NCBI GenBank assembly: GCA_023333565.1
Contig: JAJKFH010003762.1
Coordinates: 3,658,001 to 3,722,000, forward strand
Source: Puffinus mauretanicus
Taxonomy: Eukaryota; Chordata; Aves; Procellariiformes; Procellariidae
Direction of reading: 5' to 3'
Length of the DNA stretch: 64,000 nt
The translations under genes and the position numbers were made by a program. Below are positions 53,327 to 64,000 of the stretch, one piece after another. Within the stretch, counting starts at the first letter, position 1; every line of letters begins with the position of its first letter. The notes beneath the pieces were generated by a model that saw nothing but the letters and a program-made list of their open reading frames with translations, was not told where the DNA came from and ran no database searches.

Positions 53327-55581
53327 GGTATCATGCAGAGATCCATATAGCCAGAATCCACAGTATTGATTTTGGCTGTTATTGTTACAGTTGGTTTCTG
53401 AAGCCTGCAACAGGACAACTATCAAGACATGTCACATTTATTTGCAAGCAAATAAAAAAAGTCCCCAAATGAAAGAAAGCTTAGGGAAAAAAAAAGAACC
53501 GTGGAGCTGTGCACTGACAATGATACACTATCAGCTTACTCAGAGAAGTTACAGTGGGAATACACACATTGAATTATACATTACACGAATGCACTGATTT
53601 ATTGTGGTAATAACATCCACCTCATTAAAAGATTCTGCTTTGCTGCAGTTGGAGGGCTACATATTGTTTACTGCTATAAATTAATGGCAGCGCACAGAAG
53701 ACTGTAGAACCCTTCTAACAATAGATCTGTAATGACAGTGCTGTATATCACAGCTTCCCCAGCAGCTTCATAATAAAATGGAGACAATGTATTGGGCTAA
53801 TACATTCTACCAGGCAGGCCCATATTTTTCTGACAACTGCTTCTAAGGATGAGGTGATTCTAGTGTGTTACACTGCACTGTGAACAGTTAACTAAGCTTG
53901 AGCTACAGAATAAAGCACGTACAAGGAATATTCAAATACCCTCTGACTTTTAATTTAGTAAACAATTTAATTGAGATTTTGTAATTATTTCATATTTCAA
54001 AATTAACAGGGAATCATGATTACATACTGGATTCCCTCCCCTGTGGGTAAACGCCAAGGGGAAAAGAGTAACTCCAAACTAAGCTATGCTAGATGTAGCT
54101 GTGAGACCACAAATTTACACTAATCAACATGGTTTCCCTATGGCTACAGACCACTAAGGAAGAAGCAGCTGAAAAGCTTTCCTATGCAGAAATTCCAGAA
54201 TATATTTTCTTTTCAGTACCTCTTTTCAGAGAGGAAAATTAGATATTAGTTCACCAATTAAAAATACTTATTTAGATGGGGAGAAAAAAAAGAAAAGTAG
54301 AGAGAGAAAATTCCAACAAGCAAAAGCAATGGATGAGATTACAGGAGTCAAGATGAAAAAAGAAATCACTTATGGCTGCTAAGTTTTCAAACTATATTGA
54401 AAAATGAATAATGCCTATGGTTTTCAAGTCAGAGTTCATTCAAAAAAGGGTCCAAACTGAAGGAAGAGTTGGGGTAAGGAAGTTTTTGTTTTCTCTTTTC
54501 CGAAGGAATGGTCATCTGTTTTTTTACCCGAAGTGGTTATTATAACAACATGTACTACAAATATGACAGTTACAAGCTATTCTTAAAAAAACAAACTCAT
54601 TTGATAGTAATTTTTCAAGTGCTCTCAAATCTAGGAATACCTCAAAATAAAAAAAAAATCACATTTTGACCAAGAACTGAATACAGTAGATCTCAGTCTT
54701 TGGACCAAGCTTGCTTGCTTTCTTTGAGACACAACAAAGAAAAACGGTTTGTTGAAAAATAACTGAGAAAACACACTGACTCTTACCATCTGCTGAGGTT
54801 AAATATGTCCAGACACTGTGGTGTACAGTTATATTTGTTGGTTCTTAATCTTACTCTGTGCTAGACATTGGAACAGTGGCCCATCTTGCCTCCATTTTCA
54901 GAAGAGGCCCTGTTGCACCCAGCAGAAGAAAGCAGAATGCTCACTGCTCCTCTACATAGGGCAGAATCTCTCCTGCATTCTGTTGCTCACATTCAAGAAT
55001 ACATTTTGGAAAATTGCTAATGACCTAACATAAGCAGACTGAAGTCTTATAAAGAAAGAATTACGATATGTTTATTTATAGCTACACATTTAAGAAGGAA
55101 AAAAGGAGCTTTTTATTCCTATCTAATGTGTTTTCATTTTTTAAATAGTGTTACTCCCAATAAACAGACATACCCTGTTATCACCCATGCTGCCTTTTGT
55201 TATTGGCTTTTACACAGGCTTCTGTTATTAAAACAAACATTGCCCCTTTTACTGTCTCCTATCCATTGTAATACTGGGAAGAGTTTTGAACTCATTAATA
55301 TTCAAAATCCATGAAAGACTAGAGTACTATGGCAGTAAATTGCATTTAATTACTGCAAACAATAAGAAGTCAAGATATCTTGACTGTTTCGTCTTCACTG
55401 TTAACTGTTACCTCTTTTGGTGAAGACGGTAATCTTAACAATTACTACTGGAAATCAGGAGATCTGTGCAAGTGCCAGTGAGTTCCAGAAACAAAGTCCA
55501 CACTGACCAGTGCAAACAGAAAGATTTACAAATTAATGAAAATATTATTCTTTGAAATTTGTAATTCAAAGCTTCTTCACC

Positions 55582-55648
55582 ACAAAAAAATTTAAAAAAG
55601 GAAAGAAAGAAAACAAAAAAAAAGAAAAAATGGGGAAAAAAAGGAAAA
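55582..55648. repeat. A-rich purine stretch
   Basis: About 65 bp of almost pure A/G with AAAG/AAAGA units. The plus ORF at 55552-55752 reads through it as a poly-Lys run and is an artefact. Confidence 0.85.
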
Positions 55649-55845
55649 TGTTTTTGCTTCTGATTTCTTACACTGTTTTCTTATCCACATCCAACCAGGT
55701 ATTTGGATTCCTGTGTATACAGTTGTCTGTATCACTGAACTATGTTTTGTAGCATCCTTGCCAAGTATGATGTTTGTTTTTCATACGTTTTATCTTCAAG
55801 ATGACTATCTGGTTTTCATTACTGGTATTTTTCATATATTCATTG

Positions 55846-56540
55846 GGCTTAAAGGACCAGGGGGACCATTAGGTCATCTCATCTAGTCTTGTGTTTGTAT
55901 GACAAGCCATTAAATGCCTTTCCATTACATGATTTTGAGCCCAACTGTTTATACTTGATTATAGCATGAGCTGTATTTGGCCAACCTGCTTTCCAGAAAG
56001 GCATCTGACTCCTGAGTACATGGACAACCTGCTATTTTTCTTGGAAGCTTTTTCTACTGATAATTGTGATCCTCATTTTAAAAAAGACGTACTTCAGTTC
56101 GGCTATGAATTTACTGGTGTGTACCAAAGAAATCTTATCCTCTCTGACATATCACAGAGCCTGTACTTACCCATTATTTTCTGTATATAAAGATACTTAC
56201 AGACTATAATTAGACTCTTTAATAAACAAAAGAAATTGAGCTCTTCAGGTCTTCCATTTTAAGGCATTTCTTCCAGCCTTAAGATTTCTCCGCAGCCTGC
56301 CCCCTTATCAATGTATTCTAATATACAGATATCTGAAATGTGTTCAGTGTTCCAGTGTTAATCTTCTCACTGTCATAAATACGCCGAGTGCTGTATACTC
56401 TGCTGCAATCTAACCACAACTGCATTTTTAGAGGATTGCTTGTTTAGTTACTTTATGTATTACTAACACATAATTAACTCCCAGAACTAGCCAATACTTG
56501 TAATATTGTCAGTGGGACTTCCTGATCATCTGAGTAAAAC
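55846..56540 (-). mobile_element. Antisense CR1-type LINE relic, 3' end
   Basis: Plus-strand order: CATTAGGTCATCTCATCTAG, a GACAAGCCATTAAATGCCTT stretch, TTTCCAGAAAGGCATCTGAC, then after a gap AGATACTTACAGACTATAAT, TAGACTCTTTAATAAACAAA, AGAAATTGAGCTCTTCAGGT, ATTTTAAGGCATTTCTTCCA and GTTCAGTGTTCCAGTGTTAA. This matches the antisense layout of an old reptile-type CR1 (the blocks 'gactgtaatcaagtcacc', 'ttgagctccttgagtcta' and 'acacagtattcca'). The plus ORF at 55966-56190 runs antisense through it and is not a gene. Confidence 0.75.
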
Positions 56541-57932
56541 TTCTTTTTCCCAGATAGAGATATAAAGACAAGATGCAAGGGTTTAATTATACCCAAACTT
56601 TATTAACTTAGGTCAACTGGGAAATATCTAAGAATAAACTCATATAATGTAGATCACTACTCTTTCATCTGTAATTTTTGTTTTTGAGAACAGCCACAAA
56701 ATGTCATACTCCCCTCTGAACCTATTCTCACTCACTGCTAGAACTCACCCTTCTTCCTCTCAAACAACTGAGTACTGCTTTCTTAAAAATTAGGTCCTGC
56801 AACTCCCCCATCTTCTTTAGAGGGCATCTTACCTTTAATCTATATCTAACTCAAATTCATTGAAGAACCGTATCCCAAAGAAAACAACAAACATAATTAT
56901 CTGCCAAACCGTCTGAACTGCCCTCATTGATCAACTAAACTGGTCCTTCAGCTGCTCTGGGAAAGATTTAAAAAATGGAAACAATCTACCAAGGAGAGAA
57001 ACAATCCTTACCAATTCATTCCCAAATGAATGCTCTGGTTTCAGAGCAGTTGCCCAAATCCTACATCAAAGACTAGGCTAGGAGGGGGGAACTATGAATT
57101 CGGATGTCAAAATTTGGCTGAAGCCAAAGAGACAGAACTTGACAGGACTCTTGTATTCTTCCCCAGTGAGCATTTAGGTGATACACAATAATTTCTGCTC
57201 CAATTCTAAACTAATTTACTATTTTTCACTATTAATTGTAAATTATATTTTAGTCACTTACAACACTCAGTTTTTGAGAATTTCAACACAAGCAGCTACT
57301 TGAATTCCATGTGGTTTCTTAGTGAAATAAGGAATCCTATGGTTAAATACTTTTTGTATATACAATGTTGAAACTGTGCAATAATTATGAATATTAGTGA
57401 GTGTACTCTACCAATTTTGATATCAAGATATGAAATCAGAAAAATTCATATAGCTGTGCTGCCTTCTTTTCCAAACACTAAAGTCAACACACATCTCTGG
57501 TGAATTTGTTGAGTAGACATCCTCTGGATATTTGTTAATATTCCATCCGATTAAGCTTCTTCCCCTTTAGAATTGGCAGGTCGTTATGCTCGTAGTGACA
57601 GTTCTAATCCATTATTCTGAATATAGGTATTTCAAATAATAATGATACTTGAAAATTTGTAGAGAGAAATGAAACAAATGGGACAATAATGTAAAGCAAG
57701 TTCTGAAGAATACTTCCTGTTCTTTTTATGTCGACCTAAAACTAAAATAATTTTCAAGTATAGATAAGAGTTGCAAGCAAGCAAGACTTCATATGGTCCA
57801 CAGAGAACAAACAAACAAAAAAAAGCCATAATTACCCTAGTTACAAAGTAAAGAAAATGATACCTTCTCATATAATTAAGTTGCTAGATTCATTGCTTCA
57901 AGGAGCAATGCAGACCAAATATAAATAGGTTT

Positions 57933-57947
57933 AAAAAAAAAAAAAAA
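57933..57947. repeat. Poly-A run (15)
   Basis: Fifteen A residues about 80 bp left of the CR1-type tail at 58030. Confidence 0.9.
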
Positions 57948-58029
57948 GAAAAGGCAACTAGACCACCAGTCCATCAGTGACCACTAAACATGACTGTCTA
58001 AATTATTTCTCCAGTTCACAAAGTAGATA

Positions 58030-58190
58030 AACTTCTGGCTGCCAAGCCTGGGAGGTTATCTGAAGGGACGGATGATGCTTTATACGTCCTCTTTCTTTTG
58101 TTTTTTTTCACTAGGCTCCTGCTACTGGCTGTTCATAGAGGCAAGATATTGAGCTAGACGAGCTTCTGGACTGGCTCCTGTCTTATGACT
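58030..58190 (+). mobile_element. CR1-type LINE 3' end relic
   Basis: The sequence CTGCCAAGCCTGGGAGGTTA, a TGCTACTGGCTGTTCATAGA stretch and AGATATTGAGCTAGACGAGC then TGGACTGGCTC resemble the widespread reptile/bird CR1 tail. In intact copies that tail reads as a record of 'cactgtcagagacaggatac', then 'tgggctagatggacc' and 'tctgacccagtatgg'. It is diverged, and I judged it by pattern memory. Confidence 0.65.
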
Positions 58191-60149
58191 TCATATTAAA
58201 TGACTCAGCATCTTCGGGCTGGTGCACATGATACAATAAAAGCCAGTCAAGAGCACTCCAGTACAACAAACTTGCATGCAAATTTTACATGCATATAATT
58301 TCTTTGCTTAGATATATCTTTTTATTTACACTAGTGAAGAAATACAGATAAATGGCTACCAGCCATCTCATTTAATACTTGCATGCACAGCTTAGGGTGC
58401 AGACAACTATTTCCCAGCAACTAAGTGACAAGTATAACCAGCTGACTGTGATCAGCATTTTTATCAACTGTAGGATCCCTGGGCATTTCCTGATGCACTG
58501 CTTATGGGATGAAATTCCATAATCCTCTTATCTCAATGTTTTCTAAAATAAATTTAATACAATCTATACATACTAAAACCATGGAGCTTTTTTATGTGAA
58601 CAGGCTTTTTTAAATAGTTGTCAGTCCTTACAAGCTTTCTTTGAAAAGACCCTATTTACCAGAAATCACATAATGAAATTTACCAGATCACACTATGTTA
58701 TAAAAAAAAATTTAAAAGCTCAATTTTCTACTCTAGGGAAACTGAGAATTCAATAAAGGGCTGCAATAAAAGCAGACAATAGTTGTGTGCATGCAAATTA
58801 AATTAAAAGAATTTGTACATATGGTTTATTATTAAGATTTTTTTAAGAGCTCACACATTCCTTTGAGACAACAAGAACAGTCAGGAAAAACTGATCTAAA
58901 GGTGATCCAATAACTAGAATGTCTGAACATATTAATATAAATAATATTTAATGGTGCAAAACACAGAAGATTCCCAAATTGCACAGTTCAAAAATGGATC
59001 ATAAACTAATCTTAAGCATAAAAAATGAAGAAAAACTATGTTTAGCAATATTAGTGATCTTAGCAATATATTAGTGACAGAATACACGTCAGGTCACCTA
59101 AAATCTTGGAAGAATTTAAATTTAAAGGAAAAATCTCCATGCCTTCATGTTACTAACAATAGTATCAAATGCTATTACAACCATCTGCACCAGATTCCAA
59201 AACAATGCACTGCTGAACTGCAAACTTGCAAACCAATTAAGCACACATACACTTTTACATAAGGTTTAATCAATTGTTCAGCACATCTGAATGTGTCACA
59301 CACTGTGTATTTGAGGTATTACTACACCTTAATACTACTGGGAAGGCAAACTGAAGAGAGCTGGTATGTGTTGTACACTGCCAAAAGGTGAGGGAGAAAG
59401 GAAGTTGCACGTTCCTGGGAATCACGAGGAGAAATCAAGCTGCTTGCAGGCGGTGAGGAGGGTATGGCATTGTAGTTGGCTTACTTAGAAAATAACCCTG
59501 CCAGCCAAAAGCAACCATTTGCATACACTATCCATGACATAATCTGTCAAGTGAAAGAAATCGCTGCATCATCATTCGCTTATTTAAAAAAAAATAAATA
59601 TGGATTTTATAGATTTTGAGAAACAGGATTTAGTGAGAAGCCATGTGCACTTGAATCATACCAGGAGATGAAAACATTCTCTCTCTGCCTTCCCTTCACA
59701 GACCATGCTCCTCTGCCAACACATCAAACAAGCCACTGTTACAGAAAATAGCAGCCATTATACTTAACACCAAATCTATATAAGACAATCAGAACTAAAA
59801 ACATAATCCTTTTGGCTTGTACTAACAGCACAGGACCTCAAGCTAAAAGCTGACACAAACTTGCATTTTCTGCAGATTAAACACTGTCAGGGCACACAAA
59901 ATATACATTATTGTGTATCATGTGTAAGCACCAAGTCCTACAAAAAGAGCAGCAGCAGCCTAGAAAAATGTACTTCATAAAGTATAAAGACTTTTTTACT
60001 GTAACCTGTACAGTTTCATAGAACCATTACAATCAGATTATATCAATCCTGAATATAAATAGTCAGCTAAGAGCCCATCAATGTATAGTTTTTCCCACAT
60101 GTATTGCTTCCCTCCTATCTAAGGTGAACTCATCCATCATTTTATTACC

Positions 60150-60760
60150 TATTTCATAAGGTCTCCTGATTAGTGAGCCATCATCTTCAATATCATCAAC
60201 AGATTAGTATTGTCAGAAAGTTTTATCAGCTCCCTTTTCATCTTCTTTTTCAGATTACCATATATGCTGAACCGTATGAAGTGCAGAAAAGACCTTTAGA
60301 ATAACTGTGACCACCCCACCTTGGAAACTAAACTTGTGTTTCTGATACTGAGGCAGTTTCAAGTGATTGGCTGGATATTATATGTAAATTATTTTTTCTT
60401 AATCTTATTAGACTATTCAACTCAAGCTTTTAGGATCATGCCGTCATCCCCTAGTGATCTTTTTCTATTGATTTCCTTCATTTGATCCACGCTTTCATCT
60501 CCTGATATTTGAGTTTGAGACAGGTATCTGATCTGTCCAGCAAAGTAAGTCCACAGCCTGAGAACCACCTTAAACTCTTTCTTAAACAAAGATTATCAGT
60601 ATTACTATTTTACCATGCTCTCATTTTCTCTGAGCACTGCTTTTATACCCGGATTGTCCTTTGACCCCAACAGGCTTCCCGCTGCTAGGAGTTTGATCAA
60701 CTCAGTTTTAGACAGCTCCAGTAGGTGAGATAAATCCCATCCTCATTTCCAGTATAGGTG
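60150..60760 (-). mobile_element. Antisense CR1-type LINE relic, reverse transcriptase region
   Basis: Plus-strand order: GAAAGTTTTATCAGCTCCCT, a TTTCAGATTACCATATATGC stretch, TGAACCGTATGAAGTGCAGA and AAAGACCTTTAGAATAACTG, then CACCCCACCTTGG. This follows the antisense CR1 pattern ('aaattttatcagctcac', 'ttgaacagcacaggtccc', 'agacctttggggaac'). It is heavily decayed and its limits are approximate. Confidence 0.6.
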
Positions 60761-61899
60761 CAATTTTCAACTTAGCCACCATCATGCTTGTTCGGAAATC
60801 TGAATCACACAGATGTGTGCTGTAGCAGTTCATAATCTGCTGGAGTTCAAATGTATGAATATAAAAAGGAAGAGAGACTGTACCAAGAGAATAACATTCA
60901 CTTTACATTAGGAAGACAGAAAACACACATTTAAAATGTCTATGGCCCAAGACACGTGTGTGAAATTACTTTATTTTGATTGCTACTACATTTTATGACC
61001 AGACATGTGCCCCATGGTTTCTTGTGATCATTTAAAAGGTCATGAACCTCCCTCAGTTCATTTCCAATTAGAAGATGACATATGTTCAGGGCACCTAAAA
61101 TTGAAACAAGAACAGGATGGACAATAACAGCAGATAAAAACTAAGAATAGCATTTTGAACATTCATTGTTAATTCTGAGTTATTGTTTTTCTTGCCTTTG
61201 AGTATTTCCGCATTCCAAACAATACTCCTCCTTGAGACAGGGGAAGATTAAGATTATTAGCTCATTATTAAAATTATTCTTATTGATCCTGTAAACTTGG
61301 GTTTTGCTCTAATACCTAAATAAATTTTTTTTTAAAAAAAAGATGGCTTGAAAAGAATTAAGTGATCCTAGAAACTGTTACATGCATCTGAAGTGCAAAG
61401 AATATGCTTCCTGTGACTTCAGAAAATAAGCCTCTGGTGGGAAAAGAAGAGAACAGGGTAGAGAAAGTAAGAATGGTAGCAAGATGCACTTTATCATCCA
61501 CTTATATGTTCTTTAGAGGAGATGGTTTGACACAGAGAATAACCAACAAATGACAGGGAAAAAAAGACAAAGATATAAACGAATGGTTATGACACTGTGA
61601 TAGAGCAATGGAAATTCCCACAATACTCTAAAAATTCTACCTAGACTAAGCATAGGATTTCAAAAAGTATGTTTTGATAAATCATCTCAGAGATGTATTT
61701 GGGTGAAGTTTCAGTCTCAGCAGGTCTCTATATGAGTTGTGGAGGAATAGGCAGCTAAACATGCATGGAAATCACGTTTATTCTGAAAAAGGTCCTGAGA
61801 TTGATGCTGCATGAAGCTTAAACCAACATATCAGCACAAAAATCTGTCTTTGAAAGTGAAACAAGTGGGCACCGTGCAGAGATTGATACTAAAATCCAA

Positions 61900-62350
61900 A
61901 CGAGCAAGAATTGTTTCAGACGAAGCAAACAGTTTAGTGTCTCTAAGGATCACGTCTAAGTCGGGCTTGTCAAACCAATAATTACTTCATTTAAATAAAC
62001 AAGTCTTCCTCGTGGCTACGCTCCTGTTTTCAACAGAACTGCTTGAATTTGTCTAGGGATGCCCTTGTCCGTGGTCCTGAACCACCCGAGCCTAGGCTGG
62101 CAGACAGGAGGGCTTGCTCTGGGTGGGTACCTGACCATGGTGCTGCAAAAAGCTTGCGACCTAGAAAACAGACGACCGTAGCAGATCAGTCACAGACCCA
62201 TGGGACCATTTGCAGCTTTGTCTCCTAATTTTGGCAAATGTGCTAAAGGAAATTATACAACAGACTGACTCAGCTGTCAGAAAGGATAATTGCCCAATTT
62301 TATCATTCACAAAAGTCCCCGACGGAATCTGTCTGAGGGTTACTGGCATT
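61900..62350. other. Unassigned block with raised GC and CpG
   Basis: This sequence is richer in CpG than the surrounding intron (for example CACCCGAGCCTAGGCTGGCA and ACGACCGTAG). A 61-aa plus ORF at 62043-62228 and a 62-aa minus ORF at 62161-62349 lie in it, and neither resembles a protein I know. It could be the remnant of another LTR-type element or a regulatory sequence; nothing decides between them. Confidence 0.3.
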
Positions 62351-62955
62351 TGAGAGTCTCACAAAATCACTTCCCCCCATTTAGAAATGGGAAAAACTTA
62401 CGTTATTAAACCAAAACTTTTCATAGGAATATAACAGACTACTCAGCACTTTAGTTGGTACAATTTCTAATTCCAAAATAGATTTTCTGGTCCAAACAAA
62501 GAAAGCCCATAACAGTTCTAAAATTATAGCACTGTCCTCGGATGTGAACAGCAGAACTTCACACTCTCGCACAGCTTTCTTCAAAGAGGGACTTGACTTT
62601 TGAGTTCTCATATCACAAGCAAGGACCCCAATCATAATTACAACTCCCTCCTCCCCCCCATCCCTTTTTAGATTTCTCTCTTTATATTCAAAGAGGACAG
62701 ATAGGGAAGAAAGGGTCTTTGTTCTCTCCGCTAGATTTTGCTCTTTTATGGTTTCCTAAATGGTACCAACACCTGCATCCTTAAAAATCAAGGTACTGCT
62801 CAGAGTATTGCTTCCTCTTCGAATGCTTCCCTTCCCCTAGAAGTTTCTTTTAACATGATTATGTCAAAGATCTGTCGACCCCTTTGCACAAACAGGCATG
62901 GAGATCAAATATATATCTATGTATATTAGATCCTAACCCTACATACATCTACAAA

Positions 62956-63905
62956 TGTGGTGGTGCATTTTCCCCCGCCCTCTTCTAGGCTGCTTGTTGA
63001 TCTCAGAAATTTCCATGAGACCTCGGCGTTGGTGTACTGAGTCTGGTGGTTGAGCGCTCCTTGACCATATCACAGAAACTCTGCATAGCTGAGGCTGGGA
63101 TTGTACTCCTACGGCCTGGCCCAGGTGTCAAGTAGAACAACACTGAAACCTTGAGAATTTTTAGTAATTACCACCTGGGACTGTGGCCAGGATGGAAATT
63201 TACAGATAACTAAAGCCAATCATCTTGCGAACCTATAAACGGTGGTCCTAACTGAGACCCTTTGAACTCTCCTGGACCGCAGTGGACTGCAGCCAGCAGC
63301 TCCCCCTGAGTGGGACGCCTCTCAGAGTTTGCAACGTCTTAAGCCAGCAATATTCAGAGGCCCGACATCTCATGTGACCTGGGCTGAAACTCTTCACTTC
63401 TCGAGGCTCAACCCTCGCCCGTTGAGAAATGCCAAGACATTTTATGTATTACTTCACCGAACTCAAGGGGAATTTTCAACAGGTACCTCTTGTACATTTT
63501 TTTATATATATATATATTTCTGTCTCTGTGTGTGTGAACTAATAGTAACCACAATCTGTAATTAAGTCGTGATTGTAGTAGACACTACTAACACTTGCTT
63601 CGTAAATATTAAATTAGTTAATGATTAAGTGCTGCTTAAGTATGTTAATGATTAGTTAATGATTAAGTGCTGCTAAAACTGTGAATGAACCCTAGACTGC
63701 TGCTAGACACATATAACCCCTAAGATATAAACCCTTAGACATAACATGATTTTTCTTTATATGTTTCATCCATGTAGCAAGTAATAGAGTGGACCTTGCC
63801 ATCGAACTCTGTTAAATCGCACCTTTATAGGTCTCTATTAAAATCACTTTCTGCTAATACCTTTGACGGTGATTTAAGCAGCCTCTAAACCACTCATTCG
63901 CGACA
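62956..63905 (+). mobile_element. LTR-like element (endogenous retrovirus type), probably solo
   Basis: This block of about 950 bp is richer in CpG than its surroundings. It starts TGTGGTGGTGCATTTTCCCC and ends ACTCATTCGCGACA, so it has TG...CA ends as LTRs do. It has several ATTAAA-like signals near its right end, and an internal 20-bp direct repeat (GTTAATGATTAAGTGCTGCT) at 63617-63636 and 63655-63674. The wording of several segments (for example CCTGGACCGCAGTGGACTGC) matches my memory of avian ERV LTRs. The flanking 5-bp sequences (ACAAA and GCTGA) are not a target duplication, and no primer-binding site follows. The ends may therefore be wrong, or the copy may be rearranged. No retroviral gene is visible. 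Confidence 0.5.
63502..63535. repeat. (TA)n followed by (TG)n
   Basis: A TATATA run followed by TCTGTCTCTGTGTGTGTG, inside the LTR-like element. The plus ORF at 63329-63565 reads through it and is not a gene. Confidence 0.85.
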
Positions 63906-64000
63906 GCTGATAAACCAGTTTCTGTAATAATTTCTCTCAACTGTTCCCTATTCTGCATAGAATTTTAGAGAGGATAGAGCCTCCCTCTCCTCAAAGAAGC

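Larger units (their letters stand above)
51556..64000 (-). other. LRBA: LRBA intron upstream of the exon at 51415 (partial)
   Basis: This noncoding sequence runs from the acceptor at 51556 to the window end. I looked for the preceding BEACH exon (NQYPVFPWV...DLSK) and did not find it. Recognisable content is a T/A-rich background, antisense CR1-type relics at 55846-56540 and 60150-60760, a plus-strand CR1 tail at 58030-58190, a CpG-bearing block at 61900-62350 and an LTR-like element at 62956-63905. Poly-A runs lie at 53313-53326 and 57933-57947. I see nothing specific in 51600-55500, 56550-57900, 58200-60100 or 60800-61850, apart from short ORFs that look like chance. Confidence 0.85.

Noticed and set aside
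1..64000. Nested MAB21L2 gene expected in an LRBA intron
   Set aside because: No ORF of the required length (about 359 codons) exists on either strand, so the gene must lie outside the window or in another intron.
1..64000. CRISPR array, operon, prophage or other prokaryotic system
   Set aside because: There are no regularly spaced repeats and no long or closely packed ORFs. Splice sites, CR1 copies and LRBA exons show it is vertebrate nuclear DNA.

Overview
This window looks like avian nuclear DNA: AT-rich intronic sequence with CR1 retrotransposon copies that carry the bird-type 3' end (an ATTCTATG-like terminus) and small exons with vertebrate splice sites. There is no bacterial or organellar gene organisation. 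The only protein-coding gene I can support is LRBA (LPS-responsive beige-like anchor protein), read on the minus strand. Three consecutive exons are present: 51415-51555, 50105-50224 and 32808-32960. They are 141, 120 and 153 bp long, all phase 0, and join into 138 uninterrupted residues of the BEACH domain. The residues fit LRBA rather than its paralogue neurobeachin. The rest is LRBA intron: part of the upstream intron (51556-64000), two complete introns (50225-51414 and 32961-50104), and at least 32.8 kb of the downstream intron (1-32807).

Region 1-35 kb is low in recognisable transposons. It holds one striking feature, an intronic CpG island at about 4885-5255 with a homeodomain-site-rich flank. 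In vertebrates MAB21L2 is a single-exon gene nested in an LRBA intron on the opposite strand. Its coding region is not in this window, but the island and the repeat-poor long intron would fit a regulatory landscape around it. That link is inference.

Region 35-61 kb carries a series of decayed LINE/CR1 and L3-like relics, mostly antisense to the window and therefore in the same orientation as LRBA. Younger plus-strand CR1 copies lie among them, one inserted inside an older relic near 38.5 kb. The best preserved CR1 (45381-46124) still shows the end of the reverse transcriptase ORF with a frameshift. The right end (62956-63905) looks like a solo retroviral-type LTR.

I found no RNA gene, CRISPR array, operon or new coding system. 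Most short ORFs in the window are chance ORFs in AT-rich DNA or in the CpG island. Repeat names come from recognising sequence patterns by eye, not from a database search.
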